The notes under the pieces are model-generated. The model had not been told where the DNA came from. It was given only the letters and a program-made list of their open reading frames with translations, and did not search any database. DNA of 64,000 nt, taken from NCBI RefSeq assembly GCF_031432425.1, contig NZ_JAVKPH010000019.1, positions 8,888 to 72,887 of the forward strand. The letters run 5' to 3'. A program made the position numbers and the translations under genes. The stretch comes from Ruixingdingia sedimenti (lineage in GTDB: Bacteria; Pseudomonadota; Alphaproteobacteria; Rhodobacterales; Rhodobacteraceae). Shown here in pieces: positions 43,133 through 52,601 of this stretch. Positions within the stretch are counted from its first letter, which is position 1; each line of letters opens with the position of its first letter.

Positions 43133-44491
43133 ATGGGCGGAACGGGGGTCATCGACAACTTTCTTGGCATCTTCACCAGCTACATCGACTCGGGCTTCGG
43201 ACTGCTCGGCGGTGAGGTGGCCTTTATCGCCACAACGCTGATCGTCATCGACGTCACGCTCGCCGCCCTGTTCTGGGCCTGGGGCGCCGACGACGACATC
43301 ATCGCGCGCCTGGTGAAGAAAACGATCTTCGTCGGTGTCTTCGCCTACATCATCTCGAACTGGAACAACCTCTCCCGCATCGTCTTCGAGAGTTTTGCGG
43401 GCCTCGGCCTCATGGCCTCCGGCACCGGGTTTTCCGCCGCCGATCTCCTGTGCCCCGGTCGCGTCGCCCAGATCGGCCTCGATGCCGGGCGCCCGCTTCT
43501 CGAATCCATTTCTGACCTCATGGGCTGGATCGCCGTCTTCGAGAACCTGGTGCAGATCCTTTGCCTGTTCTTCGCCTGGGCGCTCGTGATTTTGGCGTTC
43601 TTCATTCTGGCGATCCAGCTCTTCGTCACCTTGATCGAGTTCAAACTGACGACGCTTGCGGGCTTCGTGCTGATCCCCTTCGGCCTGTTCGGCAAGACCG
43701 CTTTCATGGCCGAACGGGTGCTGGGCAATGTCGTCTCCAGCGGCATCAAGGTGCTGGTATTGGCCGTCATCATCGGCATCGGCTCGACGCTCTTCGGCCA
43801 GTTTACCGCCGGCTTCGGCGGCGTTGCCCCAACCGTGGACGACGCCATGGCCATTGTGCTGGCAGCCTTGTCGTTGCTCGGTCTCGGTATATTCGGCCCC
43901 GGCATCGCCACCGGCCTCGTCTCCGGCGGCCCGCAACTCAGCGCTGGCGCCGCCATCGGGACCGGCTTGGCTGTCGGCGGTGCAGCAATCGCTGCCGGTG
44001 GCGCGACCATGCTCGCCGCGCGCGGCGGCGGTGCCGCACTCTCGGGCGGTGCTGCGCTTGCGCGCGGTGGCGCCTCGGCCGCCGGTGCGGCCTCGTCGGC
44101 CTATTCCCTCGGCTCCATGGGCGACTCCGGCGCGGCCGGGGTCGCCTCCGGGCTTGGCGGTGTGGCGCGCGCCGCAGGCTCGGCTGCCATCTCGCCTTTG
44201 AAGCGAGCAGCCTCCCGTGCCGCCGACAGCGTGAAATCCAGCTATTCGGATGGCGCAAGAGCCGGGTTCGCGGCCTCCGGCGGCAGCTCTTCCATGGGCA
44301 CGGTCGGGGGCGCCCCATCGCCTGATCCATCAACCCCCTCAGCCTCTGATGGTCCGCCGGCCTGGGCGCAGAAAATGCGCCGCGGCCGGTCAATGAGCCA
44401 CGGCGTCACCGCTGCCGCTCATGCCGTCAGATCCGGTGACAGCCACGGTGGCGGCTCCTCCGTCAGCCTTTCCGAAAGTGACCGCACATGA
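43133..44491 (+). CDS. trbL: TrbL inner-membrane protein (VirB6-like)
   Basis: The 452-residue protein begins GVIDNFLGIFTSYIDSGFGL and has at least six membrane segments within residues 20-290, then a long low-complexity Gly/Ala/Ser-rich C-terminal region (290-452). This matches TrbL/VirB6, a polytopic core of the mating channel. The start is 2 bases after trbK. It overlaps trbF by 4 bases. Confidence 0.9.
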   Translation: MGGTGVIDNFLGIFTSYIDSGFGLLGGEVAFIATTLIVIDVTLAALFWAWGADDDIIARLVKKTIFVGVFAYIISNWNNLSRIVFESFAGLGLMASGTGFSAADLLCPGRVAQIGLDAGRPLLESISDLMGWIAVFENLVQILCLFFAWALVILAFFILAIQLFVTLIEFKLTTLAGFVLIPFGLFGKTAFMAERVLGNVVSSGIKVLVLAVIIGIGSTLFGQFTAGFGGVAPTVDDAMAIVLAALSLLGLGIFGPGIATGLVSGGPQLSAGAAIGTGLAVGGAAIAAGGATMLAARGGGAALSGGAALARGGASAAGAASSAYSLGSMGDSGAAGVASGLGGVARAAGSAAISPLKRAASRAADSVKSSYSDGARAGFAASGGSSSMGTVGGAPSPDPSTPSASDGPPAWAQKMRRGRSMSHGVTAAAHAVRSGDSHGGGSSVSLSESDRT

Positions 44492-45177
44492 ACATCTTTA
44501 AACGACCGACGACCCATTACGGCAAGGTGCCGGAACCGGAAACGCCCTATCAACGTGCCGCGCAGGTTTGGGATGAGCGCATCGGTTCAGCCAGGGTCCA
44601 GGCAAGAAATTGGCGTACCATGGCGTTCGGCTCGCTGATCCTCTCGCTCGGGTTCGCCGGGGCGCTTGTCTGGCAATCGGCGCGCGGAACCATCGTGCCC
44701 TGGGTCGTTCAGGTGGACAATCTCGGCCAGGCGCAAGCCGTCGCGCCGGCATCGGCCGATTATCGACCGACCGATCCGCAGATCGCCTTTCACCTTGGCC
44801 GCTTCATCGAACAGGTGCGCGCGCTCCCGGCCGACGCCATCGTCGTCCGCCAGAACTGGCTCAGGGCCTACGAGTTCACCACCGACCGAGGCGCGGCTGC
44901 GCTGAACGACTACGCCCGCTCCAATGATCCTTTCTCGCGCGTCGGCCGACAGCAGGTCGCCGTCGAAGTGTCGAGCATCATCCGGGCGTCGCCGGACAGC
45001 TTCCGTGTGGCCTGGTCTGAGCGGCACTATGAGAACGGCCAGCTCTCCACCACCGAGCGATGGACCGCGATCCTGACCATCGTGATCCAGCCCCCACGCG
45101 ACGCCGAGCGGCTGCGCGCCAATCCCCTCGGAATCTATGTCAACGCGATCAACTGGTCGCGGGAGATGAGCCAATGA
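44488..45177 (+). CDS. trbF: TrbF protein (VirB8-like)
   Basis: The 229-residue product has one membrane segment near residues 45-62 and a periplasmic VirB8 domain (VVRQNWLRAYEFTTDRGAAA, then WTAILTIVIQPPRDAERLRA, then NPLGIYVNAINWSREM). It nucleates the mating-channel core. Start overlaps trbL and the end overlaps trbG, both by 4 bases. Confidence 0.92.
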   Translation: MNIFKRPTTHYGKVPEPETPYQRAAQVWDERIGSARVQARNWRTMAFGSLILSLGFAGALVWQSARGTIVPWVVQVDNLGQAQAVAPASADYRPTDPQIAFHLGRFIEQVRALPADAIVVRQNWLRAYEFTTDRGAAALNDYARSNDPFSRVGRQQVAVEVSSIIRASPDSFRVAWSERHYENGQLSTTERWTAILTIVIQPPRDAERLRANPLGIYVNAINWSREMSQ

Positions 45178-46199
45178 CCCGCACGACTTTCCGCAAAGCC
45201 GGGTTTCCGGGTTTCCGTAAACCCGCCTGCGCGGCTTTGCTGCTTTCCGCCATGCTGGCCGGCTGCGCGACCAACCGGACGCCGCAGTTCAGCTACGACG
45301 CCGATGTGCCGCCCTTGCCAACCGTGCAGGCGGCTGCGACCGACATAACGCCCCGGCCGCTGCATGTCCCGCCCGCCTGGACAGTGGCGCGGGGTGGCGA
45401 GGCTGCCGGCACGGCGACGGCCCGCGTCGAGAACGCCAATGCCGCTGCCCGCGTCGAGCCGCGCCGCGAAGGCTACTACAACGCGATCCAGATTTATCCG
45501 TGGTCGGCAGGTGCGCTCTATCAGGTCTATGCCGCAGTCGGGCAGATCACCACCATCGCGCTGGAACCGGGCGAGAGCCTGACCGGCGCGGGGCCGATTG
45601 CCGCCGGCGATACCGCCCGCTGGATCATCGGTGACACCGAGAGCGGCAGCGGCCCGACCCGCCGCGTGCATGTGCTGGTGAAGCCGACCCGGCCGGACAT
45701 CTCGACCAACCTCGTCATCACTACCGACCGCCGGATCTACATGATCGAACTGCGCGCGCGGGAGGCGCTCTACATGCCCGCCGTCGCATGGGCCTATCCA
45801 GCACCACCGCCGGGAAGCCGCGCCACCACGCCCTCTGCCCCCGCCATCCCGGCCGAGGCTGCGCGCAACTATCGTTACGGCTTGCAGGTGCAGGGCAGCA
45901 GCCCGCCATGGCGACCGGCTTCCGTCTTCGACGACGGCAGGCGTGTCTATGTCGTTTTCCCGCGCGGCATCGTTCAGGGCGAGATGCCGCCTTTGTTCGT
46001 CCTTGGATCGGACGGTGAACTGCAGATCGTCAACAGCCGTATCCACCAGAACGTCCTGATCGTGGACAGGCTGTTCGGCGCAGCGGAACTTCGCCTCGGG
46101 AGCGGCGACCGCCAGCAGGTCGTCAGGATCGTCCGCGTCGAGCAGACGCAGGCCGCAGCCCAGCCAGCCGGTGCGACCACGGGAGGATCACCTTCATGA
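45174..46199 (+). CDS. trbG: TrbG outer-membrane-associated protein (VirB9-like)
   Basis: The 341-residue product has a lipoprotein-type signal (LLLSAMLAGCATNRTP), and VirB9 blocks including NAIQIYPWSAGALYQVYAAV near residue 101, RRVHVLVKPTRPDISTNLVI and DDGRRVYVVFPRGIVQGEMP. It forms the outer ring of the mating channel together with TrbI. Overlaps at both ends are 4 bases. Confidence 0.92.
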   Translation: MTRTTFRKAGFPGFRKPACAALLLSAMLAGCATNRTPQFSYDADVPPLPTVQAAATDITPRPLHVPPAWTVARGGEAAGTATARVENANAAARVEPRREGYYNAIQIYPWSAGALYQVYAAVGQITTIALEPGESLTGAGPIAAGDTARWIIGDTESGSGPTRRVHVLVKPTRPDISTNLVITTDRRIYMIELRAREALYMPAVAWAYPAPPPGSRATTPSAPAIPAEAARNYRYGLQVQGSSPPWRPASVFDDGRRVYVVFPRGIVQGEMPPLFVLGSDGELQIVNSRIHQNVLIVDRLFGAAELRLGSGDRQQVVRIVRVEQTQAAAQPAGATTGGSPS

Positions 46200-47323
46200 G
46201 TGGCACCGACACCACAGCATCCATGCGGTTGCGCGCCGAGCCGCCTCGCGTCACACGTCTGTCTCGCAAGGTTCTGGCAGGCGCGGGAGCCGTCGCCCTT
46301 CTCGGCATCGGGGGCGCGCTGATCTACGCGCTCCAGACCCGCGATGCAGGGCCGGGAGGCGAAGAACTCTATTCGACCGAGAACCGCCCCACGGCGGACG
46401 GCCTCGCCGGCTTGCCGCGCGACTATACCGGCCCGGTCCTGGGGCCTGCATTGCCGGGCGACCTCGGCCGTCCGATCCTCGACGCGCAGAACCGGGGCCA
46501 GCCTGTCGTGCCACCGGCGATTACCACGCCCGCTGTTGATCCCGAGGAGCAACGTCGGCTTGCCGAGGAGGAGGCCGCGCGGTTGAGCAATGTGTTCTTC
46601 CAGTCTGGCCCGCGCACGGGAGCGCCGGCAGGGGCGGCCATGCCCGGCCTTGCCGGTCTTGGCCTCGGCGGACAGCCGGACGGGCAGAACCGGCACACGG
46701 CTTTCCTCAACGGGCCGGTGGACCGGCAGACCGTTGCGCCGGATCGCGTCACACCGCCGCACTCGCCGTGGATATTGCAGGCTGGGGCCGTTATTCCGGC
46801 CGCGCTCATCACCGGCATCCGTTCGGACCTGCCCGGCCAGATTACTGCTCAAGTGACCGAGAACGTCTATGACAGCCCGACCGGCAGCCTACTCCTGATC
46901 CCGCAGGGAACGCGGATCATCGGTCAATACGATGATGGCGTGACCTTCGGCCAGCGCAGGGTGTTGCTGGTGTGGAATCGCCTGATCCTGCCGGGCGGAC
47001 GTTCCATCATCCTTGAGCGCCTGCCGGGCGCGGACGCCAGCGGTTACGCGGGCCTTGAGGATGGCGTCGATTACCATTGGTGGGATCTGATGAAGGCCGC
47101 AGGGCTGTCCACGCTGCTCGCAGTCGGCACGGAGCTGGCGACCAGCGACGAGGACCGGCTTATCCGGGCTATCCGAGACGGCGCGCAGGATACCGTCAAT
47201 CAGGCGGGCCAGCAGATCGTGCAGCGCCAGTTGCAGGTCGCGCCCACGCTGACCATCCGGCCCGGCTTCCCGGTTCGCATTATCGTCACCCGCGACCTTG
47301 TGTTCGAACCCGCAGGAGGTTGA
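46196..47323 (+). CDS. trbI: TrbI protein (VirB10-like)
   Basis: The 375-residue product has one membrane segment (about 25-48), a Pro-rich linker and a C-terminal VirB10 beta-domain: ILQAGAVIPAALITGIRSDL, LLIPQGTRIIGQYDDGVTFG, LPGADASGYAGLEDGVDYHW and PGFPVRIIVTRDLVFEPAGG. It spans the periplasm and gates the channel. This closes the trb operon, only the small DUF2274 gene follows. Confidence 0.93.
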   Translation: MSGTDTTASMRLRAEPPRVTRLSRKVLAGAGAVALLGIGGALIYALQTRDAGPGGEELYSTENRPTADGLAGLPRDYTGPVLGPALPGDLGRPILDAQNRGQPVVPPAITTPAVDPEEQRRLAEEEAARLSNVFFQSGPRTGAPAGAAMPGLAGLGLGGQPDGQNRHTAFLNGPVDRQTVAPDRVTPPHSPWILQAGAVIPAALITGIRSDLPGQITAQVTENVYDSPTGSLLLIPQGTRIIGQYDDGVTFGQRRVLLVWNRLILPGGRSIILERLPGADASGYAGLEDGVDYHWWDLMKAAGLSTLLAVGTELATSDEDRLIRAIRDGAQDTVNQAGQQIVQRQLQVAPTLTIRPGFPVRIIVTRDLVFEPAGG

Positions 47324-47325
47324 CC

Positions 47326-47565
47326 ATGACGAAACTGAAACTCGGCCCTATTGTCGAGGACAAGCCGGTCAAGGTGACGGTGGAATTGCCGGGGCCGCTT
47401 CACCGCGATCTGGCCGCCTATGCTGAGGTGCTGGCCCGCAAGAGCGACCAGCCCGTCGCCGATCCGGTCAGGTTGATCGTGCCGATGCTGGAGCGGTTCA
47501 TTGCAACTGACCGGGGCTTTGCGAAGGCGCGACGTGCCGGCCCGCGCCCTGCAGGGCAGGTTTGA
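47326..47565 (+). CDS. DUF2274 protein
   Basis: The 79-residue product (KLKLGPIVEDKPVKVTVELP, then RDLAAYAEVLARKSDQPVAD) matches DUF2274, a small RHH-like family at the end of trb operons. It may be a regulator of the transfer genes. CAGGAGGTTGACC is a strong ribosome site. Its last 68 bases overlap the end of the convergent LysR gene. Confidence 0.82.
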   Translation: MTKLKLGPIVEDKPVKVTVELPGPLHRDLAAYAEVLARKSDQPVADPVRLIVPMLERFIATDRGFAKARRAGPRPAGQV

Positions 47566-48469
47566 TCGCCAATGCCTTTGCCAGGCTAAGCAGTCGTCGA
47601 AACGCTGGATTGTCATTTTTAGCGGACCACACTGCCGAGAAGGGAAGAACCTCCCCGAGGATCGGTCGATAAGCAACGCCGGGAAACTGTGCCACGGTCA
47701 TGGCTTCGCTCACAAGCGTCAGCCCCCGGCCGAGCGCAACGAGCGGCACAAGGTTGTCCCGGCTGACTTGCTGCATCTGGATCTCGGGGTGCTTTCCGAG
47801 ACCGGCAAGGCAGCGAACCAGATAATCGTGAATCTCCTGGCCTGGTGCGGTCTCGCTCACCATGAAAGTTTCTTCGGACAGATCACGCCAGGTCAGCCCC
47901 TCACTGCAGGTCAAGCGGTGATCGGATGGCAGAACAGCGAACACGCGCTCGGACCAAAGGAGCTGTCGTTCACAATCGGGCCACTCCCTCGTCCCGGTGA
48001 CGAAGGCGACATCGAGGTTCAACTGCCGGATCGCCGAAACATGCTCGACGGGATTACCGTCGACCATCTCGATCTCGACCTTGCGGTGACGACGACCATA
48101 GGTTCCAAGCAACTCGGCCAGGAAGCCCGAGGCGATCGAGGAGTAAATACCAATCCGTAATGTCCCCTCTTCAGATCGTCCGACCACCGCGACATCGTGC
48201 GCGCCTTCACTGACACTCCTGATCACTTCACGCGCGCGAATAAGAAAGCGCTGGCCAGCATAGGTTTGCGTGACCCCCGATGTATGTCGGTGGAACAGGG
48301 ATGCCCCGATATGACCCTCAAGATCGGCGATACACCGGCTGATTGCCGATTGCGACAGGCCGAGAGCCGCCCCCGCCTTGCGGAAACTGCCATGCTCGGC
48401 CGCAGCCACGAAATAACGGAGATGGCGAAGCTCGATGACATCACGTTGCCTGACCACGTCTTCCGTCAT
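47498..48469 (-). CDS. LysR-family regulator next to the trb operon
   Basis: The 323-residue protein has an N-terminal winged HTH (LRHLRYFVAAAEHGSFRKAG, then LSQSAISRCIADLEGHIGAS) and a LysR effector domain (GTLRIGIYSSIASGFLAELL). In Tn4371-like elements a LysR gene (traR) is linked to transfer genes; that role here is inference. Its 3' end overlaps the DUF2274 gene tail to tail over 47498-47565, so simultaneous transcription would collide or make paired antisense RNA. Ligand unknown. Confidence 0.8.
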   Translation of the reverse strand: MTEDVVRQRDVIELRHLRYFVAAAEHGSFRKAGAALGLSQSAISRCIADLEGHIGASLFHRHTSGVTQTYAGQRFLIRAREVIRSVSEGAHDVAVVGRSEEGTLRIGIYSSIASGFLAELLGTYGRRHRKVEIEMVDGNPVEHVSAIRQLNLDVAFVTGTREWPDCERQLLWSERVFAVLPSDHRLTCSEGLTWRDLSEETFMVSETAPGQEIHDYLVRCLAGLGKHPEIQMQQVSRDNLVPLVALGRGLTLVSEAMTVAQFPGVAYRPILGEVLPFSAVWSAKNDNPAFRRLLSLAKALAIKPALQGAGRHVAPSQSPGQLQ

Positions 48470-48539
48470 GCTGGCACCCTGCCATGCCTGGGAACGTCGA
48501 GGCCGGCGCTGCGGCTACCATAAAGGGCCAAACCAGTCA

Positions 48540-48743
48540 TCAGAACGCCGTCCGGAACTCAAGGCCGAAGATGCCGTCCCTCATAAGCCATGGCGGCAAA
48601 GGTTGCGTCATTGCGCTGATAGCGGACATAAGCCCCGAGCGTCGTTCCGAAAGGTCGTCCTCGAAGTCGCTTACATGGCGGGCCACCCCAGACACCTTCA
48701 TGCCGAACGCACCGGCCGCGAACATGGGCATAAAAAAACTCAT
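48540..48743 (-). CDS. Small hypothetical gene coupled to the ABC operon
   Basis: A 67-residue frame starts 2 bases after the ABC permease stop (MSFFMPMFAAGAFGMKVSGV) and contains FEDDLSERRSGLMSAI. I do not recognise it. It may be a truncated last gene of the efflux operon. Evidence is only the coupled position and an open frame. Confidence 0.3.
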   Translation of the reverse strand: MSFFMPMFAAGAFGMKVSGVARHVSDFEDDLSERRSGLMSAISAMTQPLPPWLMRDGIFGLEFRTAF

Positions 48744-48745
48744 GC

Positions 48746-49870
48746 TCACCCCGTCACGTTCATTGAGCGGCGAAACAGCACCAGACTGGCCGCGAAGAAG
48801 GCGGCGCCGAGACTGATCATCAGCGCAAGCTGCATCCAGACCGCCGCCAATCCGGCACCACGGAAGGCAACCGCCTTAGCGAAGGCGAGGAAGTGGCGCG
48901 AAGGCAGCAGCATGGTCAGGCGCCGCACGGCGTCGGGCTGGCTCTCGATGGCGCTGAAGCCGCCTGACAGCATGATGATGGGGATGATGGTCATCACAAT
49001 CAGGAGCGCAAACTGCGCCATGGAACGCGCCAGCGTGCCAAGCAGCATCCCGATCGCCGCAGCTGCCCACAGATAGACCGCCGCGCCCATGACCAGAAGT
49101 GGCATCGACCCCGCCACAGGCACGCCGAGGATGCCCTGCACCACTACCAGCAGCGAGCCGGCAAAGGCCACCAATACGATAAGCATAACCGCCAGCACCT
49201 TGGACAGTGCCACCTCGACCGGCGAGAGCGGCATCACCATCAGATGCTCGATGGTGCCGTGCTCACGCTCGCGCAGCATTGCGGCGCCGGTCAGGACGAT
49301 GGTCAGCAACGACAGCTGATTGAGCAGCGATGAAAGCGTCTTGAACCAGATCGGATTGCCGTTTGGGTTGAAGGCGCGGCGCAGTTCAAGATCCAGATCA
49401 GGTACAGGCGCGTCGGATCGGCCGGTCAGAAAGACGCGCGATTCGTCAGCTACGATATTGCGAAGGTAATCGCTGCCAAGCTGCGCCTGCGAGACGGCGG
49501 TTGCGTCCGCCAGCAACTGCGCCACCGGCGCGCGGCCCGCGATGGCGTCAGAACCGAAATCGGGCGGGAAATTCAGCGTGAACATCACGTCGCCCCGGTC
49601 CATCGCCGCCGCCGCCTGATTGGCGTTCATATAGAGGGGGGTCTGGAACCAAGGCGGCATCAGGGCACCGGCAATCTGGCGGCTGAGTGGCGAGTTGTCC
49701 TCGTCAACAATGGCAATGGAGGCATTGTGCACGGTGTCGCCCGCGCCGCGCGCCTCCATCATCACCGCGAAAAAGAACGACCACAGGATCAGCCCCACCA
49801 TGACCGGATCGCCGAGAGTGCTCTTGATCTCTTTGCCGATTAGCCAGAAGATATTGAGGATGGCGCGCAT
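48746..49870 (-). CDS. ABC-2 type permease of the efflux operon
   Basis: The 374-residue product has an N-terminal membrane segment (GDPVMVGLILWSFFFAVMME), a large periplasmic domain and five C-terminal membrane segments, the ABC-2/YhhJ-type layout. It pairs with the second permease half fused to the ATPase gene upstream. It starts 2 bases after that gene. The substrate is not shown by the sequence. Confidence 0.88.
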   Translation of the reverse strand: MRAILNIFWLIGKEIKSTLGDPVMVGLILWSFFFAVMMEARGAGDTVHNASIAIVDEDNSPLSRQIAGALMPPWFQTPLYMNANQAAAAMDRGDVMFTLNFPPDFGSDAIAGRAPVAQLLADATAVSQAQLGSDYLRNIVADESRVFLTGRSDAPVPDLDLELRRAFNPNGNPIWFKTLSSLLNQLSLLTIVLTGAAMLREREHGTIEHLMVMPLSPVEVALSKVLAVMLIVLVAFAGSLLVVVQGILGVPVAGSMPLLVMGAAVYLWAAAAIGMLLGTLARSMAQFALLIVMTIIPIIMLSGGFSAIESQPDAVRRLTMLLPSRHFLAFAKAVAFRGAGLAAVWMQLALMISLGAAFFAASLVLFRRSMNVTG

Positions 49871-49871
49871 C

Positions 49872-52601
49872 TTACCGCTCCTGCTTGCGCAGCAACAGGA
49901 TGGCGATGGCGGTGAACGCTGGTCCGAACAGCGCCAGTCGCCACAGCGCATCGCCAAGGTCGGCAAGGCTCATACCCTTGGTGAAGCTGCCGACACTAAC
50001 CATCATGTACCATGTGGTCGGCCATAGGTAACCGATGGTCTGTGCCGGCCCTTCAAGCGAAGAGACTGGCACCATCATGCCCGAGAACTGCATCGTTGGC
50101 ATGACCGACAGAACTGCCGCAGCGAAGGCTGCCGTCACCTGTGTGCCCGCGATCATCGAGATCATCAGTCCCCAGCCGGTCGCCGCCAGCGCATAGACCA
50201 GTGTGGCCAGGACCAGCACCATTGGACTGCCTTTCAGCGGCACCCCCAGCACCACCACCACGAGCACAGTCAGAATGGCAAAGTTCATCAGCGTGATACC
50301 GACATAGACCAGTTGCTTGCCGATCAGGAACTCGGCCCTCCCGGTCGGCGTGACATAGAAATTGGTGATGGTGCCGATTTCCTTTTCCCGTGCCACGCTG
50401 ACCGCCATCAGGATCGCCGGAAACAGCAAGAGCAGCATCGGTGGGATGGTCGGGCCGATGGCCGGCAAGCTCTCCATCGCCGAATTGTAGCGAAAGCGCG
50501 GCTCCATCTGCACGGCTGGCGTCACCAAGGCCGGGCCTGTCGGCAAGGTCGCTGCTGCCATCTGGTTGGCGCCGGTCACATAGCTTTCCACGGTGCCCGC
50601 GCGACTGGTGTCGGTGCCGTCGATGGTGGCGGCAATGCTGGTCCCATGGCCTGCGCGCAGGTCGGCACCGAAATCCGGTGGAATCTCGACCGCCAGTGTC
50701 AGCTCGCCGCTGGCAAGGCGCTCGCGCAGCGCGTCCACGTCGTGCAGATCGGCATGGCGGATGAACCAGCCCGAATCCTCGAAGGCTGACAGCCAGGCGC
50801 GACTTTCCGGGCTGCGGTCATGGTCCAGCACCGCGAAGGGGATGTTGCGCACGTCCTGCGAGATGCCGAAGGACATGATCAACAGCAGCACCGCCGAGCC
50901 GAGGAAGGCAAAGACCAGCCGCACCGGGTCGCGTCGCACCTGCATTGCCTCGCGCGCGGTATAGGCCAGCATCCGGCTGAGGCTGAAGCCGGTGGCATCG
51001 ACAGGCGGGGCCGGCTCGCTTGCCAGCCCCTCGGCCACCGGCGCCTCGGGCGGGATGGCAGCGGAAATATAGTGGATGAAGGCCTGTTCCAGATCGGCTG
51101 TGCCGCTTTGTGCGACGATGCCCTGCGGCGTGTCAGTGATGAGGACACGGCCGGCATGCATCAGCGACATGCGGTCACAACGCAGCGCCTCATCCATGAA
51201 ATGGGTCGAAATGAAAATCGTCACCCGATCCTTGCGCGACAGCTCCATCAGCAATTGCCAGAAATCATCGCGGGCCTGCGGATCCACGCCCGAGGTCGGC
51301 TCGTCCAGGATCAGGATTTCCGGCGAATGGATGACGGCAACCGCCAGCGACAGCCGTTGCCGCAAGCCCAGCGGCAAGCCGCCCGCAGGCTGGTCAAGGT
51401 AATCCGTCAGACCGAAGCGGGCGACCAGATCATCAATGCGGGTGCGCGCCAGTTCGCGGGGCAGATGGAACAGTCGCGCGTGCAGGACCAGGTTCTCGTG
51501 CACGCTGAGTTCGCCATAAAGCGAAAACGCCTGTGTCATGAAACCGACGCGGGCGCGGGCATCCATGCCCTGCTCGGCGATGGGGCGGCCGAAGATCCAG
51601 GCCTCGCCCTCGCTGGGTGGCAAGAGGCCGGTCAGCATCTTCATGGTCGTGGTCTTGCCGCAGCCGTTCGAGCCGAGAAAGCCGAAAATCTCGCCGCGTG
51701 GAATGTCGAAGCTGACGTTGTCGACAGCGGTGAAATCGCCGAAACGTCGGGTCAGGCCCCGCGCCTTGATAGCGATGTCTCCATCCGGTGAGGGAGAGGG
51801 TGTCGCGGGCGAGATCACCGGCGTATCTGCTGCGCCGTCATCCGGCCCGCCCGTGCGCCGCAGCAGGCTGACATAGGCATCCCCAACCGATACGGTGCCG
51901 GTCCGCCCCATCAGCGCCTGTGGCGAGCCTTCTGCCAGAACATGACCGTCGTTCATCGCCACCAGGTGATCGAAAAGCGCCGCTTCCTCCATATAGGCGG
52001 TCGAGACCAGCACGCTCATTTGCGGACGGTCCCTGCGAATGGCTTCGATCAGATCCCAGAACTGGCGGCGCGACAGCGGATCGACGCCGGTTGTCGGCTC
52101 GTCCAGCAACAGGAAGTCCGGGTCATGGATCAGCGCCGCGCAAAGCCCTGTCTTCTGCTTCATCCCCCCTGAGAGTTTGCCGGCGGGTCGCTCGAGAAAA
52201 GGAAACAGCCCGGTCGCCCGCGTCAGGCGCGCGATCCTTGCCGACCGATCGGCCCGGCCGAGGCCGAACAGCTTGCCGAAGAACTCCAGATTCTCGCGCA
52301 CCGAAAGATCGTGGTAGAGGTTCTTGCCCAAGCCCTGCGGCATGAAGGCCAATCGGTTGCCGACCGCGTTGCGGTGGCGCGCGCTGCCCATGGCGCCACC
52401 AAGGCAGGTGATGCCGCCCTCCTGAAGGCGCTTGGCGCCAGCAACGAGCCCCATCAGCGTCGATTTGCCGACCCCGTCGGGGCCGATCAGCCCGACCATC
52501 CGCCCGGCGGGCAGGTCAAGCGAGACATCCGCAAGCGCCAGCACCTTGCCATAGCGATGCGTAACACCCTCCAGCCGGGCGACGGGTTCGGGCGTTGTCA
52601 T
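49872..52601 (-). CDS. Double ABC ATPase fused to ABC-2 permease (RbbA/YhiH-type)
   Basis: The 909-residue protein has two ATPase domains and a permease in one chain. ATPase 1: Walker A GLIGPDGVGKSTLMGL (about 35-50), signature LSGGMKQKTGL, LLLDEPTTGVDP. ATPase 2: Walker A FGFLGSNGCGKTTTMKML (about 305-322), LILDEPTSGVDPQARDDF; its signature is degenerate (PLGLRQRLSLA). Residues 540-909 form an ABC-2 permease with a long periplasmic loop. Such proteins work with a HlyD-type partner and a second permease in drug or toxic-compound efflux. Start overlaps hlyD stop (ATGA). Confidence 0.9.
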   Translation of the reverse strand: MTTPEPVARLEGVTHRYGKVLALADVSLDLPAGRMVGLIGPDGVGKSTLMGLVAGAKRLQEGGITCLGGAMGSARHRNAVGNRLAFMPQGLGKNLYHDLSVRENLEFFGKLFGLGRADRSARIARLTRATGLFPFLERPAGKLSGGMKQKTGLCAALIHDPDFLLLDEPTTGVDPLSRRQFWDLIEAIRRDRPQMSVLVSTAYMEEAALFDHLVAMNDGHVLAEGSPQALMGRTGTVSVGDAYVSLLRRTGGPDDGAADTPVISPATPSPSPDGDIAIKARGLTRRFGDFTAVDNVSFDIPRGEIFGFLGSNGCGKTTTMKMLTGLLPPSEGEAWIFGRPIAEQGMDARARVGFMTQAFSLYGELSVHENLVLHARLFHLPRELARTRIDDLVARFGLTDYLDQPAGGLPLGLRQRLSLAVAVIHSPEILILDEPTSGVDPQARDDFWQLLMELSRKDRVTIFISTHFMDEALRCDRMSLMHAGRVLITDTPQGIVAQSGTADLEQAFIHYISAAIPPEAPVAEGLASEPAPPVDATGFSLSRMLAYTAREAMQVRRDPVRLVFAFLGSAVLLLIMSFGISQDVRNIPFAVLDHDRSPESRAWLSAFEDSGWFIRHADLHDVDALRERLASGELTLAVEIPPDFGADLRAGHGTSIAATIDGTDTSRAGTVESYVTGANQMAAATLPTGPALVTPAVQMEPRFRYNSAMESLPAIGPTIPPMLLLLFPAILMAVSVAREKEIGTITNFYVTPTGRAEFLIGKQLVYVGITLMNFAILTVLVVVVLGVPLKGSPMVLVLATLVYALAATGWGLMISMIAGTQVTAAFAAAVLSVMPTMQFSGMMVPVSSLEGPAQTIGYLWPTTWYMMVSVGSFTKGMSLADLGDALWRLALFGPAFTAIAILLLRKQER

